This document shows positions 9,793 to 21,585 of a stretch of 64,000 bases of DNA, in pieces (positions within the stretch are counted from its first letter, which is position 1; each line of letters begins with the position of its first letter). The notes under the pieces are model-generated. The model searched no databases and had not been told where the DNA came from. It saw nothing but the letters and a program-made list of their open reading frames with translations. Made by a program: the position numbers and the translations under genes. Source of the DNA: Enterovibrio gelatinilyticus (lineage in GTDB: Bacteria; Pseudomonadota; Gammaproteobacteria; Enterobacterales; Vibrionaceae); NCBI RefSeq assembly GCF_028683095.1, contig NZ_JAJUBC010000012.1, forward strand, positions 93,748 through 157,747. The letters run 5' to 3'.

Positions 9793-9884
9793 CATCTCAT
9801 TCCTACGCCAGCATTATCTGGTTCAGGTGTATGGGTTTAGCATTCGCAATCTCAGCCAACTTCATGTCAGCTCCCCACGAGATG
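9793..9884 (-). ncRNA. TPP riboswitch (THI element) upstream of thiBPQ
   Basis: The minus strand carries the conserved TPP aptamer core: GGGGAGCT, GGCTGAGA, CACCTGAACCAGATAATGC and GGCGTAGGAA in order. P1 closes by CATCTC (complement of 9879-9884) with GAGATG (complement of 9793-9798). When TPP binds, downstream thiamine transport genes are expected to be turned off. Confidence 0.96.
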
Positions 9885-9893
9885 GTTGATATT

Positions 9894-9916
9894 GTAATCA
9901 TCAAGGAGATGATTAC
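9894..9916 (-). promoter_or_regulatory. Hairpin between the DUF547 gene and the thi riboswitch
   Basis: GTAATCATC (9894-9902) and GATGATTAC (9908-9916) form a perfect 9-bp stem with a 5-nt loop, 9 nt past the DUF547 stop. No U-run follows on the minus strand. It may be a weak terminator or an operator near the thi promoter. Confidence 0.4.
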
Positions 9917-9925
9917 CAATCATTG

Positions 9926-10732
9926 TTATGGCTTATTGAGCGACCAGTCGTAATCGTATTTGATTTTACCCGTCCAGCCTTTCAGCGGCTTCCCGTCGCG
10001 ATACTCGTCTATCTGCGACAAAATGGCTTGTTCATTGTCACCAAAATCAACGCCATACCAATCGTAAATGGACGACAGCGTTAAGGTATTGTCACTGATA
10101 GTGGCACCTTTAGGGCTATTGGTGAACTGTGTTGCAGCCGCATCAAGTAAAGACTCTGTGTTCTTGGCGGTAAAAGCAGTTTTAGCAAGGTTTGGGCAAC
10201 CTAGGCTGGCGCAATTGACGGCATAGTGAATGCGTGAATCGTTCCAAATTGGACGAAGGATACGGTGCTCAATATCATTAAGGGTTAGCGCTTGCCCTGC
10301 AACTGTAGTGACTTTGTCATCCCAAGGGCCAAAGCTTAAAAATCCCCCCAGCTTGGTGATCGATTTAATCGGGTATTCATCAAGAATAAGTTTTACAGTG
10401 AGTGCGTTATACAGATTCACCCAATAGGCAAATTGTTCGCTCTGACGGTAGTTACGCGGGTCGAGAGCGGTCAGATCAGATAAGTATTGATCCAGTAAGG
10501 CGTTATCTTGTTTTGTCACAGCGCCATAGTTGAACAGGGTGTGCTGACCTTGTTCAGTAAGATACGCATCTAAAATCTGTTGCCATTTACTGTGGTCAAA
10601 AGCGGTTGAATTTGTTTCGTTGCTGCTATCCCAAATAGGCCACAACTCGCTTTTTGGTGCGGCCAAGACATCGCTCGAAAACAAGATCAAAGTAGCGAAC
10701 AAAGTGACGTAACGTGACAAAGCGTTGTGCAT
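9926..10732 (-). CDS. Periplasmic DUF547 family protein
   Basis: A 268-aa exported protein of unknown function. The signal peptide covers about residues 1-24 (ends SSDVLA). The conserved DUF547 block is clear: YWVNLYNALTVKLILDEYP, then SFGPWDDK, and RIHYAVNCASLGCPNL, whose two Cys and one His could form an active or metal site. It lies upstream of thiBPQ on the same strand, but the riboswitch and a hairpin separate them, so co-regulation is doubtful. Confidence 0.85.
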   Translation of the reverse strand: MHNALSRYVTLFATLILFSSDVLAAPKSELWPIWDSSNETNSTAFDHSKWQQILDAYLTEQGQHTLFNYGAVTKQDNALLDQYLSDLTALDPRNYRQSEQFAYWVNLYNALTVKLILDEYPIKSITKLGGFLSFGPWDDKVTTVAGQALTLNDIEHRILRPIWNDSRIHYAVNCASLGCPNLAKTAFTAKNTESLLDAAATQFTNSPKGATISDNTLTLSSIYDWYGVDFGDNEQAILSQIDEYRDGKPLKGWTGKIKYDYDWSLNKP

Positions 10733-10806
10733 GGCGTATCCCTAACTCAGTGTGAACGTGCATTAGTGTGCTCGTATTGGTGTTATTGTCTCTGTGTGGT
10801 GTTTGC

Positions 10807-10851
10807 ATATACCCAAGCATCTTCAGGAATATTCAGATAGCTTGGGTATAT
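10807..10851. repeat. Short palindromic intergenic element
   Basis: ATATACCCAAGC (10807-10818) is mirrored by GCTTGGGTATAT (10840-10851), with ATCT/AGAT extending the stem inside. It lies between the DUF547 promoter region and the leu terminator. It resembles the short TATACCC-ended palindromes I associate with Vibrionaceae intergenic regions; this is from memory. Confidence 0.6.
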
Positions 10852-10904
10852 AAGACCCGAACACGCGCGATTTTCTTTCTTCGAATTCGTGTACCAAATG
10901 CATA

Positions 10905-10931
10905 AAAAAACCGACCATCAAGATCGGTTTT
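10905..10931 (-). terminator. Terminator of the leuABCD operon
   Basis: On the minus strand AAACCGATC, loop TTGAT, GGTCGGTTT, then a T-run. The stem uses one G-U pair that only forms in the minus-strand RNA, so it points to leuD rather than the opposite strand. Confidence 0.88.
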
Positions 10932-10962
10932 TGTTCTGAGCGAATCACTGCAAACGCAAGGC

Positions 10963-11565
10963 CTATGCCAAGAAAGAAGGAATCTTTGCTTCGTATTCGG
11001 CGATCTTATCGCTGTGTTGCAGCGTCAGGCCAATGCTGTCCAAGCCCTCTAGCAAGCAATGGCGGCGGAACGAATCGATTTCAAACGAATACGATTTGTC
11101 GCCAGCAGTGACTGTTTGTGCTTCAAGATCGAGTGAGATCTCTGCACCTTCGTTGTTCGCGACAAACGCGAACAGCTCATCCACTTCCGCTTCTGTTAGC
11201 TGAACAGGCACCATCTGGTTGTTGATGGAGTTACCGTAAAAGATGTCAGCAAAGCTCGGTGCGATCATCACTTGGAAACCAAAGTCTGCCAATGCCCACG
11301 GTGCGTGTTCACGGGAAGAGCCACAGCCAAAGTTTTCGCGAGCAAGCAGCACGCTTGCGCCTTTGTAGCGTGGTTGGTTTAGCACGAACTCAGGGTTATC
11401 CTGCTGTCCTGCTTCGTCCAGAAAACGCCAATCGTGGAAAAGGTGCTTACCAAATCCGGTGCGATTGACTTTCTGCAAAAATTGCTTCGGGATGATGGCA
11501 TCGGTATCCACGTTTGCTGCGTCCAGCGGTGCCACCAAACCGGTATGTTGTTTAATTCCTGACAT
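10963..11565 (-). CDS. leuD: 3-isopropylmalate dehydratase small subunit LeuD
   Basis: Small subunit (200 aa) of isopropylmalate isomerase, which with LeuC converts 2-isopropylmalate to 3-isopropylmalate in leucine synthesis. The N-terminus ([23 protein letters not shown]) and the [13 protein letters not shown] loop are family hallmarks. Length is usual. It starts 9 nt after the leuC stop and is last in the operon, before a clear terminator. Confidence 0.97.
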   Translation of the reverse strand: MSGIKQHTGLVAPLDAANVDTDAIIPKQFLQKVNRTGFGKHLFHDWRFLDEAGQQDNPEFVLNQPRYKGASVLLARENFGCGSSREHAPWALADFGFQVMIAPSFADIFYGNSINNQMVPVQLTEAEVDELFAFVANNEGAEISLDLEAQTVTAGDKSYSFEIDSFRRHCLLEGLDSIGLTLQHSDKIAEYEAKIPSFLA

Positions 11566-11574
11566 GGTGATTCC

Positions 11575-12975
11575 TTATAAGCTGTTAACGTCAACAAAGT
11601 GGCCAGCAACTGCGGCTGCCGCAGCCATTGCAGGGCTCACCAAGTGCGTACGACCTTCACGGCCCTGACGGCCTTCGAAGTTACGGTTACTGGTCGATGC
11701 GCAGCGCTCTTTTGGACCTAAGCGGTCGTTGTTCATTGCCAAGCACATAGAACAACCCGGCAGACGCCATTCAAAGCCTGCGTCAACGAAGATCTTATCC
11801 AGACCTTCTGCTTCTGCTTGTGCTTTTACTTGCTCAGAGCCCGGTACGACTAGGGCTTGAACGCCTGCTGCCACTTTACGGCCTTTTGCGATGGCCGCCG
11901 CAGCACGCATGTCTTCAATGCGTGAGTTGGTGCAAGAACCAATAAACACTTTGTCGATGTTGATGTCAGTGATTTTCTGGCCCGCTTCAATGCCCATGTA
12001 TTTCAGCGCGCGCTCAGCAGAGTGACGCTCAATCGGATCGTTGAAGCTTTCAGGTGCAGGTACCACGCCATTGATGCCAACCACCTGACCTGGGTTTGTG
12101 CCCCAAGTCACTTGGTTGCTGATGTCAGCCGCTTCTAGCGTCACGATCGCATCAAATGTTGCGTTGTCATCGGTTTTCAGTGTTTTCCAGTAAGCGACGG
12201 CTGCGTCCCAATCCGCACCAGTTGGCGAGAATTTACGGCCTTGCAGGTAATCGAAGGTGGTTTGGTCTGGTGCAACCAAGCCCGCTTTCGCACCCAACTC
12301 GATAGCCATGTTACACACCGTCATACGGCCTTCCATGGTCAAATCTTCAATCGCTTGACCGCAGAATTCCACCACATAACCCGTACCGCCTGCGTGACCC
12401 ACTTTACCAATGATGGCAAGCACGATGTCTTTTGCGGTTACCCCTTCAGCGACTTTGCCTTTGACCTCGATTTTCATGGTCTTAGCGCTGCCTTGCTTCA
12501 GGGTTTGAGTAGCAAGAACGTGCTCAACCTCTGACGTACCAATGCCGAACGCCAATGCACCAAATGCGCCGTGAGTGGCGGTGTGTGAATCACCACACAC
12601 AATGGTGTTACCCGGCAGGGTAATGCCCAGTTCAGGGCCCATGACATGAACGATGCCTTGGTATGGGTGGTTCAAATCGTAAAGGGTGACGCCAAACTCT
12701 TCACAGTTTTTCGCCAGCGTTTCCATTTGGATTTTCGCCATCTCGCCAGAGGCGTTGATGTCTTTGGTTTGTGTGGAAACGTTGTGATCCATGGTCGCGA
12801 AGGTTTTCGATACCTGACGTACAGGACGCCCTTTTTCGCGTAAGCCATCAAAGGCTTGAGGAGAGGTCACTTCGTGCACCAAGTGGCGATCGATATACAG
12901 CAGAGGCGTTTCGCCTTCCGCTGCTACCACCACATGGGCGTCGTAAACTTTTTCGTATAATGTTTTTGCCGACAT
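11575..12975 (-). CDS. leuC: 3-isopropylmalate dehydratase large subunit LeuC
   Basis: Large catalytic subunit (466 aa) carrying the [4Fe-4S] cluster. The cluster cysteines are visible in [13 protein letters not shown] and [10 protein letters not shown]. The N-terminus ([13 protein letters not shown]) matches the family. It is third in leuABCD, separated from leuB by 104 nt that hold a 9-bp inverted repeat. Confidence 0.97.
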   Translation of the reverse strand: MSAKTLYEKVYDAHVVVAAEGETPLLYIDRHLVHEVTSPQAFDGLREKGRPVRQVSKTFATMDHNVSTQTKDINASGEMAKIQMETLAKNCEEFGVTLYDLNHPYQGIVHVMGPELGITLPGNTIVCGDSHTATHGAFGALAFGIGTSEVEHVLATQTLKQGSAKTMKIEVKGKVAEGVTAKDIVLAIIGKVGHAGGTGYVVEFCGQAIEDLTMEGRMTVCNMAIELGAKAGLVAPDQTTFDYLQGRKFSPTGADWDAAVAYWKTLKTDDNATFDAIVTLEAADISNQVTWGTNPGQVVGINGVVPAPESFNDPIERHSAERALKYMGIEAGQKITDINIDKVFIGSCTNSRIEDMRAAAAIAKGRKVAAGVQALVVPGSEQVKAQAEAEGLDKIFVDAGFEWRLPGCSMCLAMNNDRLGPKERCASTSNRNFEGRQGREGRTHLVSPAMAAAAAVAGHFVDVNSL

Positions 12976-13004
12976 TGCTCAATCCTTTTTCTCATTGTTA
13001 TCGA

Positions 13005-13044
13005 ATTCACAGGGCGTTAGCTCGCTTAGGATCTACCTGTGAAT
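13005..13044 (-). repeat. Inverted repeat in the leuB-leuC gap
   Basis: ATTCACAGG (13005-13013) and CCTGTGAAT (13036-13044) are perfect 9-bp arms with a 22-nt spacer. No U-run follows. Such an intercistronic stem could be a processing or stability element, or an internal operator. Confidence 0.45.
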
Positions 13045-13079
13045 GCGATGACGTAGAGCTATCATGATCCGTATAATTT

Positions 13080-15727
<2,648 letters not shown>

Positions 15728-15782
15728 GGTCGTTCCCTCTCTTGCCCGTTTTTGGGTTAATACTCCGCACCGCTGCAGGCCA

Positions 15783-15814
15783 AACGAAAAAACCCGCGCT
15801 CTCTGCGCGGGTTT
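15783..15814 (-). terminator. leu operon attenuator terminator
   Basis: On the minus strand AAACCCGCGC, loop AGAGA, GCGCGGGTTT (arms 15805-15814 and 15790-15799), followed by a T-run. The leader peptide's last codons (CGCGCGGGT, complement of 15852-15860) can pair with the ACCCGCGC arm as antiterminator, giving the classic attenuation switch. Confidence 0.92.
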
Positions 15815-15849
15815 CGTATGTCTTGGTGAATGCTATTTTCAGTCCATGA

Positions 15850-15906
15850 CTACCCGCGCGAAAAATTCACGAGAAGGAGTAGGTCTAGGAGGAAAATGCG
15901 ATTCAT
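15850..15906 (-). CDS. leuL: leu operon leader peptide LeuL
   Basis: An 18-aa leader peptide, MNRIFLLDLLLLVNFSRG, with six Leu codons clustered at positions 6-12. Ribosome stalling there when leucyl-tRNA is short would free the following segment to form the antiterminator and let leuABCD be transcribed. An ATG one codon earlier (15909) is an equally possible start. It lies about 120 nt upstream of leuA, directly before the attenuator stem. Confidence 0.93.
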   Translation of the reverse strand: MNRIFLLDLLLLVNFSRG

Positions 15907-15909
15907 CAT

Positions 15910-16366
15910 TTTTACAGTTCTCTAAAAGGCTCTGAACAAATGAATACCAAACTGTTTACTATTACGTCAATGTTAAATTAGAAAATAACAAGAAAGCATT
16001 ATTCATTATGTTAACCGTGGTGCAAAACACTGCTTTTATTGCTCGATAATAGTGTTATTCACTAACTAAGGTTTTGGGTGAAATCGGGGATTGAAATCGA
16101 TGGTGTGTTTTCGAATGGCCTAATAAGCGTCTGGCTTGTGCAGAACAGTGTACTTTTGGCCCAAGTGACAGCAACTTGCTTCAGCTCGGCTTGTCACAAA
16201 TTGACTAACTGGTAATGCAATGTTTTGTAAATTGAGAGAAAAGGTGGATGTTCCAACGTAGTATTTGTCATTAAATAAGCTATTCATGCTTAAAGCACGA
16301 ACCCTATGTCCGCGATACCTGTGTGCGCACGGGCATAAAACCGGTTAGATATGGAGGTCTCTCACT
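15910..16366. promoter_or_regulatory. leu / RND operon divergent intergenic region
   Basis: A 457-bp gap between leuL (minus) and the RND efflux operon (plus). The leu promoter at 15941-15970 is the only element I can place. The rest is moderately AT-rich with no repeat or ORF that stands out. Confidence 0.5.
15941..15970 (-). promoter_or_regulatory. Putative leu operon promoter
   Basis: On the minus strand TTGACG (complement of 15965-15970) and TATTCA (complement of 15941-15946) are 18 bp apart. The expected start is about 28-30 nt before leuL, which fits an attenuator leader. Confidence 0.55.
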
Positions 16367-17776
16367 ATGACACTGCGCCGAAAGCTGCTTTTCTTTCCTG
16401 TGCTGGCAATCGGCATTTTGGTGTTGGTGATAGCGATTAAAACCCGCCCAGACATTCCGGTAAAACCTGCGCAATCGAAAGCGCGACCAGTGGATGTGCT
16501 TACCTTAACGCAGCAAACCATTTCACCTGTAGTGACGGGGTTCGGTCGTGTGACGCCAAAACTCACGTGGCAAGCCATCGCGGAAGTGAACGGCAAGGTG
16601 ATTTATCGAAACCCCGATCTTGAAAAGGGCAGCATTCTCCCTGCTGGTACCGCACTCCTAAGCATTGACCCAACCGATTACCAATTAGCCGTTGCCCAAG
16701 CGCAAGCGGATGTCAGTGCGAAACGGGCGCGATTGGCAAAATTGGATTTGGACAGTAGCAACGTAAAAACCACGCTGAACATTGAAAAACGTCGTTTAGC
16801 CTTGAGTAAAGACGAGTTAACGCGAAAGAAAAATCTACGTCAAAAAGGTCTCACCTCTCAATCGGATTTAGACACCGAACAGCAAGCGTACCTGTCGCAA
16901 CAAACACGCGTGCAAGATTTAGAAAGCCAACTGAAAGTGCTGCCCGACGAGCGCCTGATTACCGAAGCAGAGTTGGATGCAAGCCAATTGGCACTCACGC
17001 AAGCGGAGCGCGATCTGGAAAAAACCCACGTTGTGTTGCCCGTGAATAGCCGTATTGCCGAAGTGAACATCGAAAAAGATCAGTTTGTCACGCCGCAACA
17101 AATCATGGTGGTGGCACACGGATTGGAAGCGGTAGAAGTCGACGCGCAAGTCTCGATTCACGACATGCAAACCCTGTTTGATTCTCTCAATGCCGCCCCG
17201 AGTAACGACCCAAGCGACATGTCGTCAGGGAATGGACATTTGGCGCGATTAACCGCTAATGTTGCTTTGTCGAGTGGCAGCTTCAATCAAACATGGTCTG
17301 CTACTGTGGCGCGATTAAGCGACACCGTGAACCTGAACCAAGCCACGGTCGGCGTGATCCTCGAAATTCCGCTTAATCTTTCATCGTCAGAATCCGATGC
17401 TGCAACGCAAAACCCATTGGCGGCATTACCCTCTTTGGTCAATGGGATGTTTGTACAAGCCACGATCGAAGGGCAGCCAGTGGCGCATTGGGTGATCCCA
17501 GAGCAAGCGCTGCGTGGCGACAAGGTGTATTTGATGGAAGAGGGTGTGCTGGCTGTTGAGCCTGTTGAGGTATTGTTCCGACATGGCGATCGGGTTGCGA
17601 TCGCTGGCGATCTCAAAGACGGTCAGCAATTGGTAGTGAACGATCTGCTGCCTGCTGTGCCGGGCATGGCTTTGCGCACCTTTACGCTCGATGGGGAGCG
17701 CGTCGTCGCTGACGATGATCAAGCTGCCAATGGCAGTGCTGAAAGCGACAACGCAGCGACTGAGGATGCATCATGA
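16367..17776 (+). CDS. RND efflux periplasmic adaptor (membrane fusion protein)
   Basis: A 469-aa adaptor linking an inner-membrane RND pump to an outer-membrane channel. It has an N-terminal membrane anchor (LLFFPVLAIGILVLVIAI), a lipoyl-like segment (about 75-105), a long coiled-coil hairpin (about 105-215) and the beta-barrel/MP domains after it. GGAGG lies 7 nt... upstream of the ATG within ATGGAGGTCTCTCACT. It overlaps the pump gene by 4 nt (ATGA). No outer-membrane channel gene is nearby, so a TolC-type partner elsewhere is likely. Substrate unknown. Confidence 0.9.
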   Translation: MTLRRKLLFFPVLAIGILVLVIAIKTRPDIPVKPAQSKARPVDVLTLTQQTISPVVTGFGRVTPKLTWQAIAEVNGKVIYRNPDLEKGSILPAGTALLSIDPTDYQLAVAQAQADVSAKRARLAKLDLDSSNVKTTLNIEKRRLALSKDELTRKKNLRQKGLTSQSDLDTEQQAYLSQQTRVQDLESQLKVLPDERLITEAELDASQLALTQAERDLEKTHVVLPVNSRIAEVNIEKDQFVTPQQIMVVAHGLEAVEVDAQVSIHDMQTLFDSLNAAPSNDPSDMSSGNGHLARLTANVALSSGSFNQTWSATVARLSDTVNLNQATVGVILEIPLNLSSSESDAATQNPLAALPSLVNGMFVQATIEGQPVAHWVIPEQALRGDKVYLMEEGVLAVEPVEVLFRHGDRVAIAGDLKDGQQLVVNDLLPAVPGMALRTFTLDGERVVADDDQAANGSAESDNAATEDAS

Positions 17777-20700
17777 TCCGCTATTTCGCGCGGCACCCCA
17801 CCGCGGCCAATTTGTTGATGCTGGCGTTGATCTTAATTGGCTTAACATCGTTACCGAAGCTCAAGCGCGAAACCTTCCCCGAGTTTGCTCCGCCCTACAT
17901 TCTTGCCAATGTCGTCTACCCTGGCGCAAGCCCTGAGCAAGTAGAGCAAAACATTTGCTTGCTGATGGAAGAAGCCGTTGATGGCTTGTCGAATATTGTG
18001 GAAACACGCTGCGAAGCGTTGGAAGGTTCAGCATCCTTAGTGGTGAAACTTGATAAAACTGCCGATATCTCTCGCATGCTGGTGGACATTCAAACGCAGA
18101 TCAATGCAGTAAACAACTTCCCCAGTGACATCGAACCGCCTGTTGTTCGCGAGCTTGATTGGAATGAACCCGTCGTGGATGTCGCGATAGCGGCAGACAC
18201 AGATTGGGTGGGGTTAAAAGCCTACGCAGAATCCCTCAAACAAACGTTGAAACAAGACTATGACGTGCCCTTGGTCAGTGTCGCTGGCTTTTCTGATCGC
18301 CAAATCCGCGTTGAAGTAAAAGAAAGTGCGGTGCGACAGCTTGGGTTGAGCGTGTCAGACATTGCTGAGCAAATCAGTGCCCAAAACATCAACTTGCCGA
18401 GTGGGAACGTTGAACTTGCTGACAAAAGCTTGCTGATTCGTTTTGATGAAAGGCGCATTACCGCAGGCACCTTAGGGCGCGTGGTGGTGGCGGCAGATAG
18501 CCAAGGTGGTGTGATCCGATTGCAGGACATTGCCACGCTTACTGAACGCTTTGAGTTAGATGAGCAACAAGTTTGGTTTGATGGAAAACCGTCTGCGCTG
18601 CTCAAGATCAGCAAAAACAAAGCCGACGATGCCCTGCGGATCAAAGCGCGGGTCGAGCAGTTTGTTAACGATCAACAAGCCATTGCACCAAACGGCGTCA
18701 CGTTAAACCTCACCAATGATTTTTCGTCACTGCTTTGGGATCGCCTCACCATGATGGTACGCAATGCCTGGCAGGGCGTACTCTTGGTGTTCGGTGTCAT
18801 GTGGATGTTCTTCTCATTCCGATACTCCTTCTGGGTTGCAGCAGGTTTGCCCGTGGCTTTCTTGGGCGGTTTCTTCTTGATGGCTCAATTGGGCTTATCG
18901 ATAAACATCATGTCGCTGGTGGGGCTACTCATGGCCATCGGTATCATGATGGATGATGCCATTGTGATATCTGAATCCATTGCGGCCCACATAGATCGGG
19001 GACAGAAACTTGAAGATGCCGTGGTCAATGGCGTAAAGAAAGTGATGCCCGGCGTGGTTTCTTCCTATCTCACCACGGTGTGCATATTTGGGAGCCTGAT
19101 ATTCCTTCAAGGAGAAATGGGGGCCGTGCTTCGCGTCGTGCCCATGGTGCTGATTTTGGTGCTGACCTTGAGCTTGGTAGAAGCCTTCCTGATATTGCCG
19201 CATCACCTTCAGCATTCGTTATCAAAAGCGGGGGATCCCAAATCCGACTTGGCGTTTAAGCGTCGCTTCTTGGCGGCATTTGAACGATTTCGAGCAGGCA
19301 CGCTCGCTACCTTAGTCACACGCGTTGTTGAATGGCGGTATGCCTTCGTTGGCGGAGTGCTGGCGATGTTGTTGATCTCGTTTGCGCTTCTTGCGTCAGG
19401 TTCTGTCCGGTTTGTGGGTTTCCCTGAGCTGGATGGCGACATCGTGGAAGCGCGCATCATTTTGCCGCCGGGCTCGTCACTGTCGCAAACCGAAAAGGTG
19501 GTCGACACCTTAGTGGCCTCCGCGGTGCGCGTTGGCGATAGCATGAGTGAAGACAACGGCGAGAGTGAGCCTTTGATTTCGCACATTACGCAGCAATTTA
19601 ACGCCAATGCCGATGCGGACGAAAGTGGGCCGCATATCGCGACCGTGCGATTGGATTTGCTGAGTGCTGAAATTCGAAACACCTTGATTGATGACTTTGC
19701 CATTGCGTGGGAACAAGACATTGGTGTGTTGACCGAGCCGATCTCCTTGGTGATCAAGCAGCCTGCCATGGGGCCGGGTGGGCGAGATTTTGATATCCGA
19801 TTGCAGCACGATAACTTGGATGAGCTGAAGCAAGCGTCTGTCGACATTCAGCAATTCATCGCGCAGTTTGAAGGTGTGTCCGGCGTGCTTGATGACATGC
19901 GTCCCGGCAAAGAAGAAGTCAAAATCACATTGCGTCCAGGGGCCGAAGCCTTTGGCATCAATGGTCAAATGATTGCGCGTCAGCTTCGATCGGCATATTT
20001 CGGACAAACCGCGGATGAAATTCAGGTCGGCCCTGAAAGCATCGAAATTGATGTCAGGCTCGCCAAAGGGGATGCGAGCAGTTTACAAGGGTTGGCGAAT
20101 TTTCCAATCGTGTTGGGCGATGGTAGCCAAGTGCCACTGTCGACGGTGGCAGAATTGAACTATCAACGTAACTATGTGCGCATTCAACGCATTGATGGCC
20201 TGCGCACATTGAGTGTGTATGGCGATGTCATACAAAGTCAGGTCAGCATTGGCGATGTACTTGCACAGCTAAAAGTGGATGTAGTGCCTGAACTTGAAAA
20301 GCAGTACCCAGGGCTGAGAGTGCTGTTTGAAGGGCAAAGCCAAGACACGGCAGAAACGCAGCAATCGATGGCAGTAGGGTTTGCGATGGGGCTGTTCGGG
20401 ATCTTCGTGATTTTGAGCTACCAATTCCGCAGCTACTTAGAGCCATTTGTTGTTTTGCTGGCGATCCCACTGGCGCTGATCGGCGTGATCTGGGGGCATT
20501 GGATCCTTGGTCACCCATTGAGTATGCCAAGCATGCTCGGTTTTGTGTCGCTGGCAGGCGTGGTGGTCAATGACTCCATCTTGTTGGTGCAATACATTCG
20601 TCACCATCTTGATGAAGGTGAAGACATCTACGATGCTGTTGTACGCGCCAGTCAGGAACGTTTCCGCGCCGTGTTCTTAACCTCACTGACTACTGCAGCT

Positions 20701-20877
20701 GGTCTGTTACCGCTGATGTTGGAAACCAGTCTTCAAGCGCAAGTCGTTAAGCCGCTGGTGATTTCCATCGTGTTCGGTATTTTCGCTTCCACCATGCTGG
20801 TGTTGTTTATGATCCCCGCCGCTTACGCGATCTTGGCGGATTTCGGCAAAGTGAAACGACATGAGCGTTTGAATTAA
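17773..20877 (+). CDS. RND family efflux pump, inner-membrane transporter
   Basis: A 1034-aa proton-driven exporter of the AcrB/HAE type, expected to have 12 membrane helices and two large periplasmic loops. The paired aspartates of TM4 are present in AIGIMMDDAIVISES. In TM10 the AcrB lysine position reads VVVNDSILLV, so the proton relay is of the lysine-lacking subtype. It is coupled to the adaptor gene by a 4-nt overlap. Substrate cannot be told from sequence. A 9-bp inverted repeat follows the stop. Confidence 0.92.
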   Translation: MIRYFARHPTAANLLMLALILIGLTSLPKLKRETFPEFAPPYILANVVYPGASPEQVEQNICLLMEEAVDGLSNIVETRCEALEGSASLVVKLDKTADISRMLVDIQTQINAVNNFPSDIEPPVVRELDWNEPVVDVAIAADTDWVGLKAYAESLKQTLKQDYDVPLVSVAGFSDRQIRVEVKESAVRQLGLSVSDIAEQISAQNINLPSGNVELADKSLLIRFDERRITAGTLGRVVVAADSQGGVIRLQDIATLTERFELDEQQVWFDGKPSALLKISKNKADDALRIKARVEQFVNDQQAIAPNGVTLNLTNDFSSLLWDRLTMMVRNAWQGVLLVFGVMWMFFSFRYSFWVAAGLPVAFLGGFFLMAQLGLSINIMSLVGLLMAIGIMMDDAIVISESIAAHIDRGQKLEDAVVNGVKKVMPGVVSSYLTTVCIFGSLIFLQGEMGAVLRVVPMVLILVLTLSLVEAFLILPHHLQHSLSKAGDPKSDLAFKRRFLAAFERFRAGTLATLVTRVVEWRYAFVGGVLAMLLISFALLASGSVRFVGFPELDGDIVEARIILPPGSSLSQTEKVVDTLVASAVRVGDSMSEDNGESEPLISHITQQFNANADADESGPHIATVRLDLLSAEIRNTLIDDFAIAWEQDIGVLTEPISLVIKQPAMGPGGRDFDIRLQHDNLDELKQASVDIQQFIAQFEGVSGVLDDMRPGKEEVKITLRPGAEAFGINGQMIARQLRSAYFGQTADEIQVGPESIEIDVRLAKGDASSLQGLANFPIVLGDGSQVPLSTVAELNYQRNYVRIQRIDGLRTLSVYGDVIQSQVSIGDVLAQLKVDVVPELEKQYPGLRVLFEGQSQDTAETQQSMAVGFAMGLFGIFVILSYQFRSYLEPFVVLLAIPLALIGVIWGHWILGHPLSMPSMLGFVSLAGVVVNDSILLVQYIRHHLDEGEDIYDAVVRASQERFRAVFLTSLTTAAGLLPLMLETSLQAQVVKPLVISIVFGIFASTMLVLFMIPAAYAILADFGKVKRHERLN

Positions 20878-20882
20878 AATAC

Positions 20883-20914
20883 AGACGACGAGCTTTCTTA
20901 GAGGTTCGTCGTCT
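20883..20914 (+). terminator. Possible terminator after the RND operon
   Basis: AGACGACGA (20883-20891) and TCGTCGTCT (20906-20914) form a 9-bp stem with a 14-nt loop just after the stop. The following sequence is not U-rich, so it may be a stability hairpin instead. Confidence 0.45.
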
Positions 20915-21023
20915 CCTCTATCTGCACATTCATAAATTTCATCAAGTCGTCTGCAAACCGTAACCGGACTGTCACTGCTCAATTCTATTCTGATGTTGTC
21001 ACGTCAATAAATGGAGTTGATGA

Positions 21024-21542
21024 ATGCGCAGTCTAGTAGCCCTACAAAGGGTGGATCAGGCCGTATCCACCCTTTGTTTAAGCCATCGATTTAGTGCAGA
21101 TATTGCACGGGTATTTCGTTGGGTATCGAAAAGCGGAGATGGGCACTTATATCTCGCGATTGGTGCCTTACTGGCGCTGACTGCAGGAGATAAAGGCGTG
21201 TCTTTTCTCATCTGCGGTTTGCAGGCTTTTGCCATTGAGTTACCTATTTTCATGGGGCTAAAGCGTGTTTTTCGACGTGCAAGGCCACAACACCTTCCTG
21301 CGTTTATTGTGCCTTCCGACCTTTACAGCATGCCTTCTGGGCACACATCTGCAGCGTTTGTTATGGCCACTGTGCTCAGTCATTTCTACCCCGAATACAG
21401 TGTTGTTTATTGGTCATGGGCTGCATGTATTGGTGCGTCACGTGTGCTTTTGGGTGTCCACTATGTATCAGATGTGTTGGTTGGTGCCTTACTGGGGCTT
21501 GGTTGTGCGTCACTGGTGTTGCGTTTATCCGAGTACGTTTGA
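21024..21542 (+). CDS. PAP2-superfamily membrane phosphatase
   Basis: A 172-aa integral membrane lipid phosphatase. All three PAP2 signatures are present: KRVFRRARP (K-x6-RP), PSGHT, and SRVLLGVHYVSD (SR-x5-H-x3-D). Substrates in this family are phosphatidate or undecaprenyl pyrophosphate. Its neighbour 43 nt downstream is a glycosyltransferase, so a shared role in envelope lipid or glycan metabolism is plausible but unproven. Confidence 0.9.
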   Translation: MRSLVALQRVDQAVSTLCLSHRFSADIARVFRWVSKSGDGHLYLAIGALLALTAGDKGVSFLICGLQAFAIELPIFMGLKRVFRRARPQHLPAFIVPSDLYSMPSGHTSAAFVMATVLSHFYPEYSVVYWSWAACIGASRVLLGVHYVSDVLVGALLGLGCASLVLRLSEYV

Positions 21543-21585
21543 ATGCAGTGTGAGAAGTAACAATCAGACACAATAGTAGAGAGCA

